A stretch of DNA of 64,000 bases, taken from Mucilaginibacter sp. PPCGB 2223 (GTDB taxonomy: Bacteria; Bacteroidota; Bacteroidia; Sphingobacteriales; Sphingobacteriaceae). This document shows, in pieces, positions 36,741-47,148 of the stretch. Every line of letters starts with the position of its first letter. Position 1 is the first letter of the stretch. The notes under the pieces were generated by a model. The model made no database searches. It was given only the letters and a program-made list of their open reading frames with translations, and was not told the DNA's origin. A program made the position numbers and the translations under genes. The stretch lies in contig NZ_MDJS01000001.1 in the NCBI RefSeq assembly GCF_001705515.1, forward strand, positions 682,001-746,000, given 5' to 3'.

Positions 36741-37067
36741 TTACGGATGATTCGACGCCTCGATCTGCGGGTGGTTCAACTTGGCTTCAATAGCCGACGA
36801 ACTGTTATTGGCATAAGTACCGTAAGCGTTCACCAGCACGCCCTTTAAATGATATTTGTCGGATTCGATAGCATAGACGATCGACATGTCCGAAGGGTTG
36901 GTGGCGCCTTCGAAACGGTAAAATTCCTTGATCTCGAAATCGTCGGCCCTCATCTGGATGTGACTGGAGTTATCGTTTATGGTGTCGCCGTCTAAAGTTA
37001 AATTGGCGGTATAACCTCTTTTGTTCAGGTCCTGCGTAGCATCGACCATTGTTTCATAGCTTTTCAT
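36741..37067 (-). CDS. Small conserved hypothetical protein
   Basis: The 108-residue protein MKSYETMVDATQDLNKRGYT... contains FEIKEFYRFEGATNPSDMS and a KGVLVNAYGTYAN motif. Relatives are sometimes labelled phosphoribosylpyrophosphate synthetase, but the protein is far too short for that enzyme and lacks its motifs. The start at 37067 is chosen because upstream codons are AT-rich leader. The function is unknown. Confidence 0.75.
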   Translation of the reverse strand: MKSYETMVDATQDLNKRGYTANLTLDGDTINDNSSHIQMRADDFEIKEFYRFEGATNPSDMSIVYAIESDKYHLKGVLVNAYGTYANNSSSAIEAKLNHPQIEASNHP

Positions 37068-37141
37068 AGCAGTATTATTAAGTTCACTGTTTAATAATAA
37101 CCTTAAAAAACAGGTCTTGTTTGCGATTATAAAAAGCAAAA

Positions 37142-37170
37142 ATCCCGGATTGACTTAAGTCAACCGGGAT
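37142..37170 (-). terminator. Terminator of the flavin amine oxidase gene
   Basis: ATCCCGG and TTGACTTAAGTCAA and CCGGGAT form a near-perfect hairpin. On the minus strand it is followed by a T-rich tract (complement of the A run at 37134-37141). Confidence 0.85.
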
Positions 37171-37196
37171 CGCTGTTATAGAAAGGTTTAGAGGAA

Positions 37197-38786
37197 CTAT
37201 GATATTTTCGCCAGCATCAGTTCGGCGGTTTGCAGGGCGCCTTCAACCCAGCCTTGGTAATCGGAGTAGGCCTCGCCGCAGATGTGCAGGGGCATTACTT
37301 CGATGGGATGGGTGATCTTATGCTTCACTTCCCAGCTTTTTACGCCGATGTTCCAGCTGTTCCAGCCGCCACCGAAAGGATCTTCGCCCCAGTCGCGGAA
37401 AGCAGCATTATTAACGATCGGTGTATGGCTCAGGCCATGCATCAGTTGTAACTGGCGGGCAACTTCGGCCACCATTTTGGCCGGCGCCTGGTGCTGGTGC
37501 CAGGCCTCGTTCTCTTTGGTATGCGGCGCATCGCCGACAAAAGGGTTATCTATTTTAGGGTGCGACAGGTTATGTTCCCATGTCCGGCTCCGTTGCGGGC
37601 GAAGGCCATCCCAAAAGCCTATGTTGTTGCCATCGTCATAACTTGCCAGCAGCATCGCTTCGCCCTTTACAGCCGGCGAGCCATCGTTATTGGGCCAGTA
37701 ATAGGTTTGCCTTACGGGAAGATCGGTTACGCTGCGGCCCGAGTTAACCGGAACAAAGGTACCGTTAGCGGCAGTATACCCTGCAGCCAGCCACCACGGA
37801 CTCGAATAAGTAGTGAACAATTTAAACAACGGACGGGGCGTTACGCTCCCTGTGAGCTGCTCGATGCTTTGCAGCGGAGGGCAGGTTGGGGCCAGCAGAT
37901 CGAGCGAGCGGCGTGGCATGGCCAGGATAAGTGTATTGGCAACAACCACTTTGCTGTTCACCACCAGGTGAAACTTACCGCTTACATATTCAAAGCTTTC
38001 CAGTTTATGTTTCAGGCGGATCTCACCACCGATCTTCTCAAAAAAGTCGGCAAGGGTAAGCGGTACCTGCTGGAAGCCGTTTTTAAAGCCTTTGTATACC
38101 GGGTTGATACCGAAATCAGTTAGATACCATGGGATAGCGTCGGCGGCGTTCCAGTTGAGCAGGGTAGAGTCGTACCCGCCGGCATCCATGCCGAACTGGT
38201 AGGCCTCACCGCTGATGACGCGGTACAGCACGTTCCAAAAGCCTTGCTTGTATAAAGGTTCGCCGGCAAACGAGGCTTCCTGAGCCATTTTACGGCGATC
38301 GTCCTCGGTTAAATCGGGGTCGGTTATACCGGGTACAATTTGTTCAATGGCGTTTACGATGACACTGCCCGGCGTATTGCCTTTCTCAAGGAAGGTAAGC
38401 TGATAGGGTACTTTGTTAGGTTCGGATGTAAAGTCGGACAGGCGGAGGTATTCGCCGCGAAGATAGGCGAGGTTTTGCGGCTGATCGACAGGGAAAGGGT
38501 AAAGCTCTATCTGGTTATTTTTAGGCAAGCCTTTGTTCAGGTCCTTGATCAGTTTTACGATCAGCGGTTGTGCGTTTTCGAGGATACGCATGCCGCCCAA
38601 TTCGGCAACCATGTTAGGTATACCCGGCGGCTGTACAGATAATAAACGGCCGCCAATATGGTCGCTGCCTTCAAATACGACGATCTTTTTGTTTTTGTTC
38701 TCAGGCTTTTGCTTGAGTTTCCAGGCGCTGTACACGCCCGAAACGCCGCCGCCGATGATAGCAATGTCGATAGTTTCTTCTTTCAT
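37197..38786 (-). CDS. FAD-dependent flavin amine oxidase
   Basis: The 529-residue protein starts with the dinucleotide-binding motif IAIIGGGVSGVYSAW, then VFEGSDHIGGRL. It ends with the amine-oxidase C-terminal FAD segment (PLHICGEAYSDYQGWVEGAL). No signal peptide is visible. It probably oxidises an amine or amino acid in the cytoplasm. It resembles L-amino-acid or tryptophan oxidase relatives; the substrate is unknown. Confidence 0.88.
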   Translation of the reverse strand: MKEETIDIAIIGGGVSGVYSAWKLKQKPENKNKKIVVFEGSDHIGGRLLSVQPPGIPNMVAELGGMRILENAQPLIVKLIKDLNKGLPKNNQIELYPFPVDQPQNLAYLRGEYLRLSDFTSEPNKVPYQLTFLEKGNTPGSVIVNAIEQIVPGITDPDLTEDDRRKMAQEASFAGEPLYKQGFWNVLYRVISGEAYQFGMDAGGYDSTLLNWNAADAIPWYLTDFGINPVYKGFKNGFQQVPLTLADFFEKIGGEIRLKHKLESFEYVSGKFHLVVNSKVVVANTLILAMPRRSLDLLAPTCPPLQSIEQLTGSVTPRPLFKLFTTYSSPWWLAAGYTAANGTFVPVNSGRSVTDLPVRQTYYWPNNDGSPAVKGEAMLLASYDDGNNIGFWDGLRPQRSRTWEHNLSHPKIDNPFVGDAPHTKENEAWHQHQAPAKMVAEVARQLQLMHGLSHTPIVNNAAFRDWGEDPFGGGWNSWNIGVKSWEVKHKITHPIEVMPLHICGEAYSDYQGWVEGALQTAELMLAKIS

Positions 38787-38965
38787 ACATATAACTCCGC
38801 TTATTGCCCGGAGCAGGGCATGGTTTAGGTGAATAAATATGAACAGAAGATCAGCCCTTGGGGAGTTACTACGGCGGTACGTGTGATAAATATAAGCTAT
38901 ATTCTTTTGATTAAAAAATATTTTAATAATAAATAATTATTGAGTTTTTGTTAAGACGGATACAA

Positions 38966-38998
38966 AAAAAGGCCATCAGCCTTAGCCGATGACCTTTT
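38966..38998 (-). terminator. Terminator of the crystallin-domain lipoprotein gene
   Basis: AAAAAGGCCATCAGC pairs (with wobble pairs) with GCCGATGACCTTTTT around CTTA. The T-rich side lies at both ends, so it can act on either strand. The 236-bp gap 38787-39022 otherwise shows only AT-rich DNA. Confidence 0.8.
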
Positions 38999-39022
38999 TA
39001 ACACAGATAGATGCAGGTAGGA

Positions 39023-40603
39023 TTATGGTAGGAGGCTAACTTTTAACGATGAAGTCGCATCGTTAAAGCTATGATCGCTCAAACAGGCATCATCGGCAGT
39101 TAAAGTAAGCGCCGTGCCTCCGTAGCTGTTATTGGTGTATAAAATCACCTGCATGCCCGGTGGTATCCTGATGGATGAAGCATCATCATTAACGCCGCCT
39201 TTGGCTATCAGGTCGGCTTCGAGGAAGTTGCCCACATCAAAAGTTGCCTTCCAGCCGCCGTAATTGCAGTTTTGGTACAGGTAAACATCTCCATCGCCTG
39301 CTGCAAAGCGGCGGTGCTTGAGCCATAAAATGCCTGCGGTGATCTGTGCCGAATTTGCATATTTATTATTGGCAATATCAATGTTCGATTCGTAAAAATA
39401 CCTGTCCTGCCGTATGTCGCCCAGGTAATAGTATTGCCAGCGCACATAATCGTCGCCGCCCGAGTTGCCGGTGCCTGTGGTACCGTCTACCTTGCCGGCG
39501 TAAATACCATTGGTAACAGTAGCCAATACAATATCAAAGTAAGTATTAGCCATGTTTTTGATCTGCGTAAGCGTTACACCGTACCGGCCACTGTCGTACG
39601 CGTTCCATAAACCTTCGGCATCATAGGCAAAGTGATTGGTGTCTTCGGTGCTGCCGCCAAGGGCGTATTTCCAGTTCCAGCAGGAGGCGCCGTCGGGGGC
39701 GGTATTGGCGGTGAGGTTTGAGGTGAACCAGTTTACATTTGCCTGAACAACGCCATCGTATTGCGTTATCCGCGATGGTGCATCAGCTAAAATTAAATGG
39801 CACTGCACCAGCCTGATCATGGCATTGGTCACCATAAACATCTGGTTCCACGGCGCTGGGTCGCCGGGTTTGTATGGGTTTGGCGCCGGCGGAAAGTACA
39901 GTTTTTTATCGCTGGTGCGCACAAAATGCGGGGTTATCCAGTTATCGATCACGTAATCGGCTTGCGCGATGTAGGTTAGCGCACGCGCTTTATACGTGGC
40001 ACCGTATCCGTGCGGGTCGCCATCCGGAACGGTGGTGCTCCATAACGCCGAATGCTGCAGGATGAGTTTGGCGCAAAAGGCCATGTGCGATATGACCTGC
40101 CCTTGTTCAACACCAGCGGTCTGCGGGCTATCGGTCGGGGCGCTGCTTGGCCATACCGGTTCGATGTTGCCTGTCCAGAGCGTGCGCTGGCCGCCGTTGG
40201 CTGCGCTTGCCAGGTCGTTTCGTCCGGCTAAAGCTGCATCGCAAAAGTAGATCATTTTGTTCAAAATGGATGTGTTGCCCGTAGCATCGTACATCAGACC
40301 GCAAGCCTCGGTCTGGTAAGCGGGGTTACCGAATACCCAGGTGTTCTGATCGTTTGTTGCGGGTGCGGTTAGGGCATTCACGTAAGTGAGAAAAGCGCTT
40401 GTTTCGTTGGCGGTAATATCCCCGTTTAAGCCCTCAATAACCAGGGATGAGCCGCCGGTGACCTTGTTGGTGAAGGAAGGCGTGGCAACGGTGCCTGTGG
40501 TGCCTGTAGTAGTTTCGGTAAAGGAGGCTTGCTTTTGGCAACCATACCATAACGCGCTCGAAAGCAGGAGCAATGCCCCGGTAAAAATTACTGGTTTTTT
40601 CAT
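39023..40603 (-). CDS. Lipoprotein, helical domain plus beta/gamma-crystallin domain
   Basis: The 526-residue lipoprotein has a signal ending at Cys22 (LWYGC) and a T/G-rich linker (about 29-45). A large helical domain of about 380 residues (W/Y/N-rich, consistent with an alpha/alpha toroid) follows, and then a C-terminal beta/gamma-crystallin domain with two Greek-key motifs (GDVYLYQNCNYGGWKATF; NNSYGGTALTL). Calcium-type sites are visible (NDDASS and NDATSS). The catalytic activity is not recognised; a surface polysaccharide-binding or lyase role is possible. Trp-rich segments suggest a carbohydrate-active fold. Confidence 0.75.
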   Translation of the reverse strand: MKKPVIFTGALLLLSSALWYGCQKQASFTETTTGTTGTVATPSFTNKVTGGSSLVIEGLNGDITANETSAFLTYVNALTAPATNDQNTWVFGNPAYQTEACGLMYDATGNTSILNKMIYFCDAALAGRNDLASAANGGQRTLWTGNIEPVWPSSAPTDSPQTAGVEQGQVISHMAFCAKLILQHSALWSTTVPDGDPHGYGATYKARALTYIAQADYVIDNWITPHFVRTSDKKLYFPPAPNPYKPGDPAPWNQMFMVTNAMIRLVQCHLILADAPSRITQYDGVVQANVNWFTSNLTANTAPDGASCWNWKYALGGSTEDTNHFAYDAEGLWNAYDSGRYGVTLTQIKNMANTYFDIVLATVTNGIYAGKVDGTTGTGNSGGDDYVRWQYYYLGDIRQDRYFYESNIDIANNKYANSAQITAGILWLKHRRFAAGDGDVYLYQNCNYGGWKATFDVGNFLEADLIAKGGVNDDASSIRIPPGMQVILYTNNSYGGTALTLTADDACLSDHSFNDATSSLKVSLLP

Positions 40604-40832
40604 AAAAGTAGGTTTGGTAAAAAAATTAATTGGTTAATAGAACTGCACAAACCTTGGCTTTTAATTTGAACGATAGTTATTGGATATTGGCCAAATAATA
40701 AATTAAATATTCATCCCGTTTGATAATAATAATTGTCAATTATACCCTTAAAATCAGATAGATACAAGGTTTAATTCGCTGAATTAAATGATTGTAATAA
40801 TAAGTCAGAAGTTAAATTATATTCGATTAAAA

Positions 40833-40860
40833 AGCCCTTCCGGAGTTCTCCGGAAGGGCT
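40833..40860 (-). terminator. Terminator of the alcohol dehydrogenase gene
   Basis: AGCCCTTCCGGAG pairs with CTCCGGAAGGGCT around a short loop. On the minus strand it is followed by a T tract. The 287-bp gap 40604-40890 has no gene apart from this. Confidence 0.9.
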
Positions 40861-40890
40861 AAACAATAAAAATTAATAAAGAAAAGATCT

Positions 40891-41934
40891 TTACAGTGTC
40901 GCCATATCGATCACAAAACGATAGCGTACATCGCCTTTCAGCATACGGTCGTAAGCTGTGTGTATGTCTTTGATATCGATCATCTCGATATCCGAAACAA
41001 TATTGTTTTCGGCGCAGTAATCCAGCATTTCCTGGGTTTCGGCCAGGCCGCCAATACCCGATGCCGCCAGGCTTTTACGGCCGGCCATCAGGCTAAATGC
41101 AGATACTGTGGCCGGCTTATCCGGTGCACCGACACAGATATGTGTACCATCGGTTTTAAGCATACGCAGGTACATGTTGAGATCGTGATCGGCGGAAACG
41201 GTATCCAAAATAAAATCGAACGTGCCTTTAGCTGCTTTTACCTGTTCGGCATCGGTAGTTACCACAAAATTGTGCGCGCCTAATTTTTTAGCGTCGGCTT
41301 CTTTTGATGGCGATGTGCTCAGTACGGTAACTTCGGCACCAAAGGCCACACCGAATTTAACGCCCATATGGCCCAAGCCGCCTAAACCTAAAACGGCTAA
41401 TTTGTGGCCTTTGCCTACTTTCCAGTGCCGCAGGGGCGAGTAGGTGGTGATACCGGCGCATAGCAACGGCGCAACGGCAGCAAGGTTAAGTTTATCAGAA
41501 ATGTGCAGTACAAAATCTTCATGAACCACGATAGAGCTTGAGTAGCCGCCGTAGGTTGGCGTTTTTTTATCTTGTTCCAGGCCGTTATAAGTTTGGGAGT
41601 TGCCGTTTAAGCAGTATTGCTCCAGGTCGTTCCGGCAGTTTTCGCAGGTGCGGCATGAGTCGACCAAACAGCCGGTACCGGCGAGGTCGCCTACCTTGAA
41701 TTTGTTAACATGGCTGCCTACTTTAACAACGCGGCCAACAATTTCGTGGCCGGGCACCATCGGGAATATGCCGGGGAACCAGTCGTTTTTGATCTGATGC
41801 AGGTCGGAATGGCAAACACCGCAAAATTGAATATCAAACTGAACATCGTGCGGGCCGACTTCGCGGCGTTCGAAATTCCATGGCGCTAAATCGGTTGTGG
41901 GGCTTTGTGCAGCATAGCCTTTTACAGGTATCAT
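40891..41934 (-). CDS. Zinc-dependent NAD(P) alcohol dehydrogenase
   Basis: The 347-residue protein belongs to the medium-chain dehydrogenase superfamily. It has a catalytic-zinc region (CGVCHSDLHQIKNDW, GHEIVGRV), a structural-zinc cluster (CRTCENCRNDLEQYC) and a Rossmann motif (LGLGGLGHMGVK). It resembles the cinnamyl-alcohol/aldehyde-reductase (YahK-type) group. Substrate and coenzyme preference were not determined. Confidence 0.92.
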   Translation of the reverse strand: MIPVKGYAAQSPTTDLAPWNFERREVGPHDVQFDIQFCGVCHSDLHQIKNDWFPGIFPMVPGHEIVGRVVKVGSHVNKFKVGDLAGTGCLVDSCRTCENCRNDLEQYCLNGNSQTYNGLEQDKKTPTYGGYSSSIVVHEDFVLHISDKLNLAAVAPLLCAGITTYSPLRHWKVGKGHKLAVLGLGGLGHMGVKFGVAFGAEVTVLSTSPSKEADAKKLGAHNFVVTTDAEQVKAAKGTFDFILDTVSADHDLNMYLRMLKTDGTHICVGAPDKPATVSAFSLMAGRKSLAASGIGGLAETQEMLDYCAENNIVSDIEMIDIKDIHTAYDRMLKGDVRYRFVIDMATL

Positions 41935-42139
41935 AAGTGTTTTAGTTAAGTTAAAGGTGATTCGATTACTTGTTGCAACAAATATCTTTATAACAGGTTA
42001 GGGGAGTGTTAAGTTTAAGAAATTTGACAATTGGTTGATGGGGGATAGTTGGATTGGATGAATAGCAATACTTGTTTAAATCTGAGAAGGGTTGGAGGGT
42101 TTAATTGTATTAAGATATTGATTAGGAAGTTTATCTTTT

Positions 42140-42222
42140 GGGCGTTACCTGCGGCCGGGCCATCCGCTCATACTGCACAGGCCTTAGCCGCAAGGCCGGT
42201 ATCCGCTGCTGTCCCTAACGCG
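42140..42222. repeat. Structured intergenic repeat (GGGCGTTACC ... CCCTAACGCG)
   Basis: The element starts with GCGTTA (42142-42147) and ends with TAACGC (42216-42221), which pair. It contains two ATCCGCT copies (in GGGCCATCCGCTCA and GGTATCCGCTGC) and an inner hairpin GGCCTT/AAGGCC. This layout resembles a conserved repeat I recall from other Bacteroidota genomes. It sits between the ADH promoter and the clpB terminator, in a 337-bp gap with no gene. Confidence 0.6.
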
Positions 42223-42235
42223 GTAGAGCAAAAAA

Positions 42236-42264
42236 AAGCCCGTACAAATTAGTGTACGGGCTTT
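42236..42264 (-). terminator. Terminator of clpB
   Basis: AAAGCCCGTACA pairs with TGTACGGGCTTT around a short loop. On the minus strand a long T tract follows (complement of the A run 42230-42238). Confidence 0.9.
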
Positions 42265-42271
42265 GTATGTA

Positions 42272-44893
42272 TCAAGTTGTCGGTGAAGACACCGCTGCCG
42301 GCGCTTCGTTCAAAAACACAAACTGGTTATCAAAAGCATCCAGTTTGATCTTGCTGTCTTTATCTATTTTACCGGCAAGGATCTGTTTCGATAGCTCGTT
42401 GAGTATCTTTTTCTGGATAACGCGTTTTAGCGGGCGGGCGCCGAATTGCGGGTCGTAACCCAGCTGTGCCAGCCAATCCAATGCCTCTTCGCTTGCATCG
42501 ATGCTGATACCCATTTCCTGTAAAGTATCCTGTAACTGTTTGAATTGCAGTTTTACGATATCGCTTATCTCATCGCGGCTAAGCGGAGTGAACATGATGA
42601 TCTCGTCTATCCGGTTCAAAAACTCAGGGCGGATGGTACGGCGCAATAGCTCGAACAGTTCGTTCTTGGTTTTGGCCACTATGCTGTCGTGGTTGCGCTC
42701 ATCCAATTCCTGGAAGTTCTGCTGGATCACGTCAGAACCGATGTTTGATGTCATGATGATAATGGTGTTTTTAAAGTTCACCACACGGCCTTTGTTATCG
42801 GTTAAACGGCCGTCATCCAGCACCTGTAATAGTATGTTGAATACATCCGGGTGCGCTTTTTCGATCTCATCCAGCAAAACAACACTGTATGGTTTACGGC
42901 GTACGGCTTCGGTTAACTGCCCGCCTTCATCGTAACCCACATAGCCCGGTGGCGCGCCTACCAAACGGCTAACGGCGTGGCGTTCCTGGTATTCGGACAT
43001 GTCTATCCGCACCAAGGCGCCCTCATCATTAAACAGATACTCGGCTAAAGCCTTGGCCAATTCGGTTTTACCAACACCTGTGGTACCTAAGAAGATAAAC
43101 GAACCGATAGGTTTCTTTTTATCCTGCAAACCGGCACGGCTGCGGCGTATGGCATCGCTTATCGCTTCAATAGCTTCCTGCTGGCCGGCAACGCGTTTAT
43201 GCAGCTCTTCTTCCAGGTGGAGGAGTTTTTCGCGCTCGCTCTGGATCATTTTGCTCACGGGGATACCCGTCCAGCGCGAAACAACACCGGCAATATCGTC
43301 GGCAGTAACTTCCTCCTTCAGCATGCGCGAGTCGTCCTTATTCTCCAATAAAGCGGCTTTCAGTTTTTCGACCTCTTCCTGTGCTTCGCGGATGCGGCCG
43401 TAGCGTAATTCGGCTACTTTACCGTAATCACCGGCACGTTCGGCCTGGTCGGCTTCGAGCTTATAGTTTTCGATCTGCTCGATCTTGGCGTTGATACCTT
43501 CCACCACATCTTTTTCGCCCTGCCATTTGGCACGCAGCGAATCGCGTTCGGCCGAGAGGTTGGCGATCTCTTCGCTCAGCTCTTTAACCCGGCGATCGTT
43601 CTTTTCGCGTTTGATCGCTTCGCGCTCGATCTCTAATTGCATAATACGGCGTTCGAGTTCATCCACAACTTCAGGAACAGAGTCCATTTCGATGCGGAGT
43701 TTTGAGGCGGCTTCGTCCATCAGGTCGATAGCCTTATCGGGAAGGAACCTGTCGGAAATATAGCGCTGCGACATCTCGACGGAAGCAATAATGGCTTCAT
43801 CGAGGATACGCACTTTGTGGTGAGCCTCGTATTTTTCTTTCAAACCGCGCAATATAGATATCGCGTCGGCAGTGTCCGGCTCGTCAACCATCACCTTTTG
43901 GAAACGGCGTTCGAGGGCCTTATCTTTTTCCAGATATTTTTGGTACTCGTTCAGGGTAGTTGCCCCTATGGCACGTAATTCACCACGGGCAAGGGCAGGT
44001 TTCAGGATGTTTGCGGCATCCATCGCGCCTTCGCCGCCGCCTGCGCCAACCAGGGTATGGATCTCATCGATGAAGAGGATGATCTCGCCATCGGCCTGGG
44101 TAACTTCTTTAACAACGGCTTTCAAACGTTCTTCAAACTCGCCTTTGTATTTAGCGCCCGCTATCAGCGCGCCCATATCAAGCGAGTAAACGGTTTTGGT
44201 TTTCAGGTTTTCGGGGACATCACCCTTTAATATCCTGAAAGCGATACCTTCGGCAATGGCCGTTTTACCAACACCCGGCTCGCCAACCAAAATTGGGTTG
44301 TTTTTGGTACGGCGGGAGAGGATCTGGATCACACGGCGTATCTCGTCGTCGCGGCCGATAACCGGGTCGAGCTTGCCCGAACCCGCATATTCGTTAAGGT
44401 TACGGGCATATTTATTTAGGGCGTTATAGGTAGCCTCGGCGTTCTGATCGGTAACTTTGTTGTCGCCGCGCAGTGCCTTGATGGCCAGTTTAAGATCTTT
44501 TTCGTTAACGCCCGAATCTTTCAATAGCGTAGCGGCTTTATCACTGGCCGAAAGTATCCCCAGTAAAATATGCTCTACCGATACAAAATCGTCTTTAAAT
44601 TCTTTTAGGTACGACTGCGCTTTTTGCAGAGCGCTGTTGGCACCCGAAGATAAATATACTTCGCTGCCGCTAACTTTCGGGAAAGCGGCTATCTGCTGGT
44701 CGAGCGAATCGTTGAGCCTGTTGATGTTGACGTTCAGTTTCTTCAACAGGTAGGTTATTACATTTTCATCAACCAGGAGCAGCGCTTTTAGTATATGTGC
44801 GTTTTCAATTGCCTGTTGTTGGTTGCCAACGGCAATCTCGGAGGCCTTTTGTATGGCTTCCTGTGCTTTTATGGTAAAATTGTTGAAATTCAT
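42272..44893 (-). CDS. clpB: ClpB disaggregase
   Basis: ClpB is an 873-residue hexameric AAA+ disaggregase that works with DnaK on protein aggregates. It has the Clp N domain (1-145), a first ATPase ([13 protein letters not shown], then [18 protein letters not shown]), a coiled-coil middle domain (about 400-530) and a second ATPase ([18 protein letters not shown]). The C-terminus bears a short alanine/proline/serine tail. Length and domain order are normal. Confidence 0.97.
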   Translation of the reverse strand: MNFNNFTIKAQEAIQKASEIAVGNQQQAIENAHILKALLLVDENVITYLLKKLNVNINRLNDSLDQQIAAFPKVSGSEVYLSSGANSALQKAQSYLKEFKDDFVSVEHILLGILSASDKAATLLKDSGVNEKDLKLAIKALRGDNKVTDQNAEATYNALNKYARNLNEYAGSGKLDPVIGRDDEIRRVIQILSRRTKNNPILVGEPGVGKTAIAEGIAFRILKGDVPENLKTKTVYSLDMGALIAGAKYKGEFEERLKAVVKEVTQADGEIILFIDEIHTLVGAGGGEGAMDAANILKPALARGELRAIGATTLNEYQKYLEKDKALERRFQKVMVDEPDTADAISILRGLKEKYEAHHKVRILDEAIIASVEMSQRYISDRFLPDKAIDLMDEAASKLRIEMDSVPEVVDELERRIMQLEIEREAIKREKNDRRVKELSEEIANLSAERDSLRAKWQGEKDVVEGINAKIEQIENYKLEADQAERAGDYGKVAELRYGRIREAQEEVEKLKAALLENKDDSRMLKEEVTADDIAGVVSRWTGIPVSKMIQSEREKLLHLEEELHKRVAGQQEAIEAISDAIRRSRAGLQDKKKPIGSFIFLGTTGVGKTELAKALAEYLFNDEGALVRIDMSEYQERHAVSRLVGAPPGYVGYDEGGQLTEAVRRKPYSVVLLDEIEKAHPDVFNILLQVLDDGRLTDNKGRVVNFKNTIIIMTSNIGSDVIQQNFQELDERNHDSIVAKTKNELFELLRRTIRPEFLNRIDEIIMFTPLSRDEISDIVKLQFKQLQDTLQEMGISIDASEEALDWLAQLGYDPQFGARPLKRVIQKKILNELSKQILAGKIDKDSKIKLDAFDNQFVFLNEAPAAVSSPTT

Positions 44894-45104
44894 ATCGTTT
44901 GTTAGTCAAAACAATTGCCAAGCTGTTTAAACTGAAAAAAAGTCATACCGAAACCGGTTGGGGGTGACTAATTGTCAAGCGCGCTGGTATAAATTTAGGA
45001 ACAAATCAGACGGGGAAAAGTGTTAAATGTCAATATTTTTTGTTATCTTGAACCTTTTGCAAGTTTGCTGGTCTTAATAAACAGACGTCTAATCAATTAC
45101 TGAT

Positions 45105-47108
45105 ATGAGGGTAGTAAAATACATTAGCCTGGCCTTTTTTATTGGTGCCTGCGCTATTTTGTTCTCATCGTTTTTTGCCAGCACGGCATTATCCACCAAA
45201 AAAATTAAGTTGGCCTATAAAAGTGCCGGGCTAACCGACCGGCAGGCCGCTGCGCATTTGCTGAGCCGTTTTACCTATGGCGCCACGCCGGGCGAAATTG
45301 ACGCTGTAATAAAAATGGGCCTCGAAAACTGGCTGCAACACCAGTTGAATGCCGATTTGCCGGATGATTCGCTGAATAACCGTTTAAAATTGTATGATGC
45401 TTTAAATTATACTAATGAGCAGGTTGTAGATGTTTTCCCCGAAAGGGGCGCTATGTACCGCAACGCAGTTAAGGCCGGGTATGTAAGTAAAGATTCGTTG
45501 TATGTTGCTAAGGATAAAAAAGCATTTAACGCCCGGATACAGGTTTTTATGCAAGTTAAAGGTTACCGGCCCGAACAAGAATTATTAACGCAATTTGAGA
45601 GCCAGAAGATATTACGGGCAACTTATGGCAACAACCAGTTGCAGGAAGTACTCACTGAGTTTTGGTTTAATCATTTTAACGTGTCGTTTGCTAAAAACGG
45701 GCCGGGCAAATATATACCGGCTTATGAGCGCGATGTGATCCGCCCGCATGTGTTCGGTAAATTTGACGAGTTGTTGCTGGGTACGGCTAAGTCGCCGGCG
45801 ATGCTCTTCTATCTGGATAACTTTAACAGCGTAGGCCCGCCACCCGAAAGAAAACAGCCGCAAATTGCACCACAGCCGCAGGAAATTGCCACCAATAATA
45901 TGATGCTGATGGATATGCCCGATTCGGCAAAGAAAAAACTCCTTACACCCGCACCTCAACCATTAGTGCGCCGCAATGTAAGCGGTTTAAACGAAAACTA
46001 TGCCCGCGAAGTAATGGAACTGCATACACTCGGCGTAGATGGCGGTTATACCCAAAGCGATGTGACGCAGGCAGCACGGGTATTGACCGGCTGGACCTAC
46101 TTCCCGGAAGGAGAGGATAATGTAAACAATAATGGCATCAGGAAACAATTTATAAAACAGGGTGATGAAGTTATGGCGGAACAAGGCTATATGCACGACG
46201 GCGACTTTTTGTTTAACCCGACCAGGCACGATAAGGGCGAAAAGACAGTTTTGGGCCATCATTTTGGGAAGAACGGCGGCTACCAGGAAGGTGTCGACCT
46301 GCTGGAAATGCTGGCGCACCACCCGTCGACAGCTAAATTCATCAGCCGTAAACTCGCTGTACGTTTTGTAAGCGACAATCCGCCGCAAAGTTTGCTGGAT
46401 AAGATGAGCAAATCGTTTATGGAGCACGACGGCGATATCAAAGAAGTTTTGATCACGATGGTGAGTTCGCCCGAGTTTTGGAGCAAAGACGCCTTGCGCG
46501 AAAAGACTAAATCGCCCTTTGAACTGGCCGTAAGCTCGATGAGGGCGCTCAATGCAGATATTAAGCAACCGATGCAGGTTTACAACTGGGTAGGCCGCAT
46601 GGGAGAGAGGCTATACTATTACCTGGCACCTACCGGTTTCCCGGATAGGGGTACTTACTGGATCAATACCGGTTCGTTGCTTAACCGCATGAATTTTGGA
46701 CTGGCTTTAACCACCGGGCGTATCCCGGGTGTTACGGTTAACCTGGCAGCACTAAATAATAATCACGAGCCTGAAAGCCCCGAAGCGGCATTGGCAATAT
46801 ACAGTAAACTGGTGATGCCCGAGCGTAATCTTGATAAAACCATCCAACGGCTTACTCCACTGTTAAACCAGCCCGACCTTGCGGCTACAGTTAACAATGC
46901 CGCTGCAAATACAATACCAGCACAGGCGGCTAATAAACCTGCCGTTACCAACCCGATGATGAGCGATAACATGATGCAGCAAAATGTACAGCCTAAAGAT
47001 CCTGCCAGGATCTATGCCCGAGCGCAAATTCAGCCGGCGGCAAATAATACTATGCTGGCGCAGGTGGTGGGGATAATTATTGGCTCGCCGGAATATCAGC
47101 GGAGGTAG
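45105..47108 (+). CDS. DUF1800 family protein, copy 1
   Basis: This 667-residue exported protein has an N-terminal signal segment (about 8-25). The DUF1800 core shows LTDRQAAAHLLSRFTYGATPGEID, a second conserved block NENYAREVMELHTLGVDGGYTQSDV, and GFPDRGTYWINTGSLLNRMNFG. Between the blocks lies an insert rich in P, Q and M (about 245-290). A second Met/Asn-rich stretch precedes the C-terminal GIIIGSPEYQRR. The function is unknown. DUF1800 genes usually pair with a DUF1501 gene; none follows here. Confidence 0.88.
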   Translation: MRVVKYISLAFFIGACAILFSSFFASTALSTKKIKLAYKSAGLTDRQAAAHLLSRFTYGATPGEIDAVIKMGLENWLQHQLNADLPDDSLNNRLKLYDALNYTNEQVVDVFPERGAMYRNAVKAGYVSKDSLYVAKDKKAFNARIQVFMQVKGYRPEQELLTQFESQKILRATYGNNQLQEVLTEFWFNHFNVSFAKNGPGKYIPAYERDVIRPHVFGKFDELLLGTAKSPAMLFYLDNFNSVGPPPERKQPQIAPQPQEIATNNMMLMDMPDSAKKKLLTPAPQPLVRRNVSGLNENYAREVMELHTLGVDGGYTQSDVTQAARVLTGWTYFPEGEDNVNNNGIRKQFIKQGDEVMAEQGYMHDGDFLFNPTRHDKGEKTVLGHHFGKNGGYQEGVDLLEMLAHHPSTAKFISRKLAVRFVSDNPPQSLLDKMSKSFMEHDGDIKEVLITMVSSPEFWSKDALREKTKSPFELAVSSMRALNADIKQPMQVYNWVGRMGERLYYYLAPTGFPDRGTYWINTGSLLNRMNFGLALTTGRIPGVTVNLAALNNNHEPESPEAALAIYSKLVMPERNLDKTIQRLTPLLNQPDLAATVNNAAANTIPAQAANKPAVTNPMMSDNMMQQNVQPKDPARIYARAQIQPAANNTMLAQVVGIIIGSPEYQRR

Positions 47109-47148
47109 GTGGATGATCACTAAATTATTGATCATTACAAAATTGACA

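Noticed and set aside
36741..37067. Phosphoribosylpyrophosphate synthetase label for the small hypothetical protein
   Set aside because: Only 108 residues and no PRPP-binding motif, so the label is not supported.
37491..38123. 210-residue open frame antisense to the flavin amine oxidase
   Set aside because: No recognisable fold or start context; the amine oxidase on the other strand has conserved FAD motifs across this region.
42049..42252. 67-residue open frame between ADH and clpB
   Set aside because: It reads through the structured intergenic repeat and the clpB terminator, so it is not a plausible gene.
45987..46568. 193-residue open frame antisense to DUF1800 copy 1
   Set aside because: It overlaps conserved DUF1800 blocks that are also found in copy 2; the frame is a shadow.
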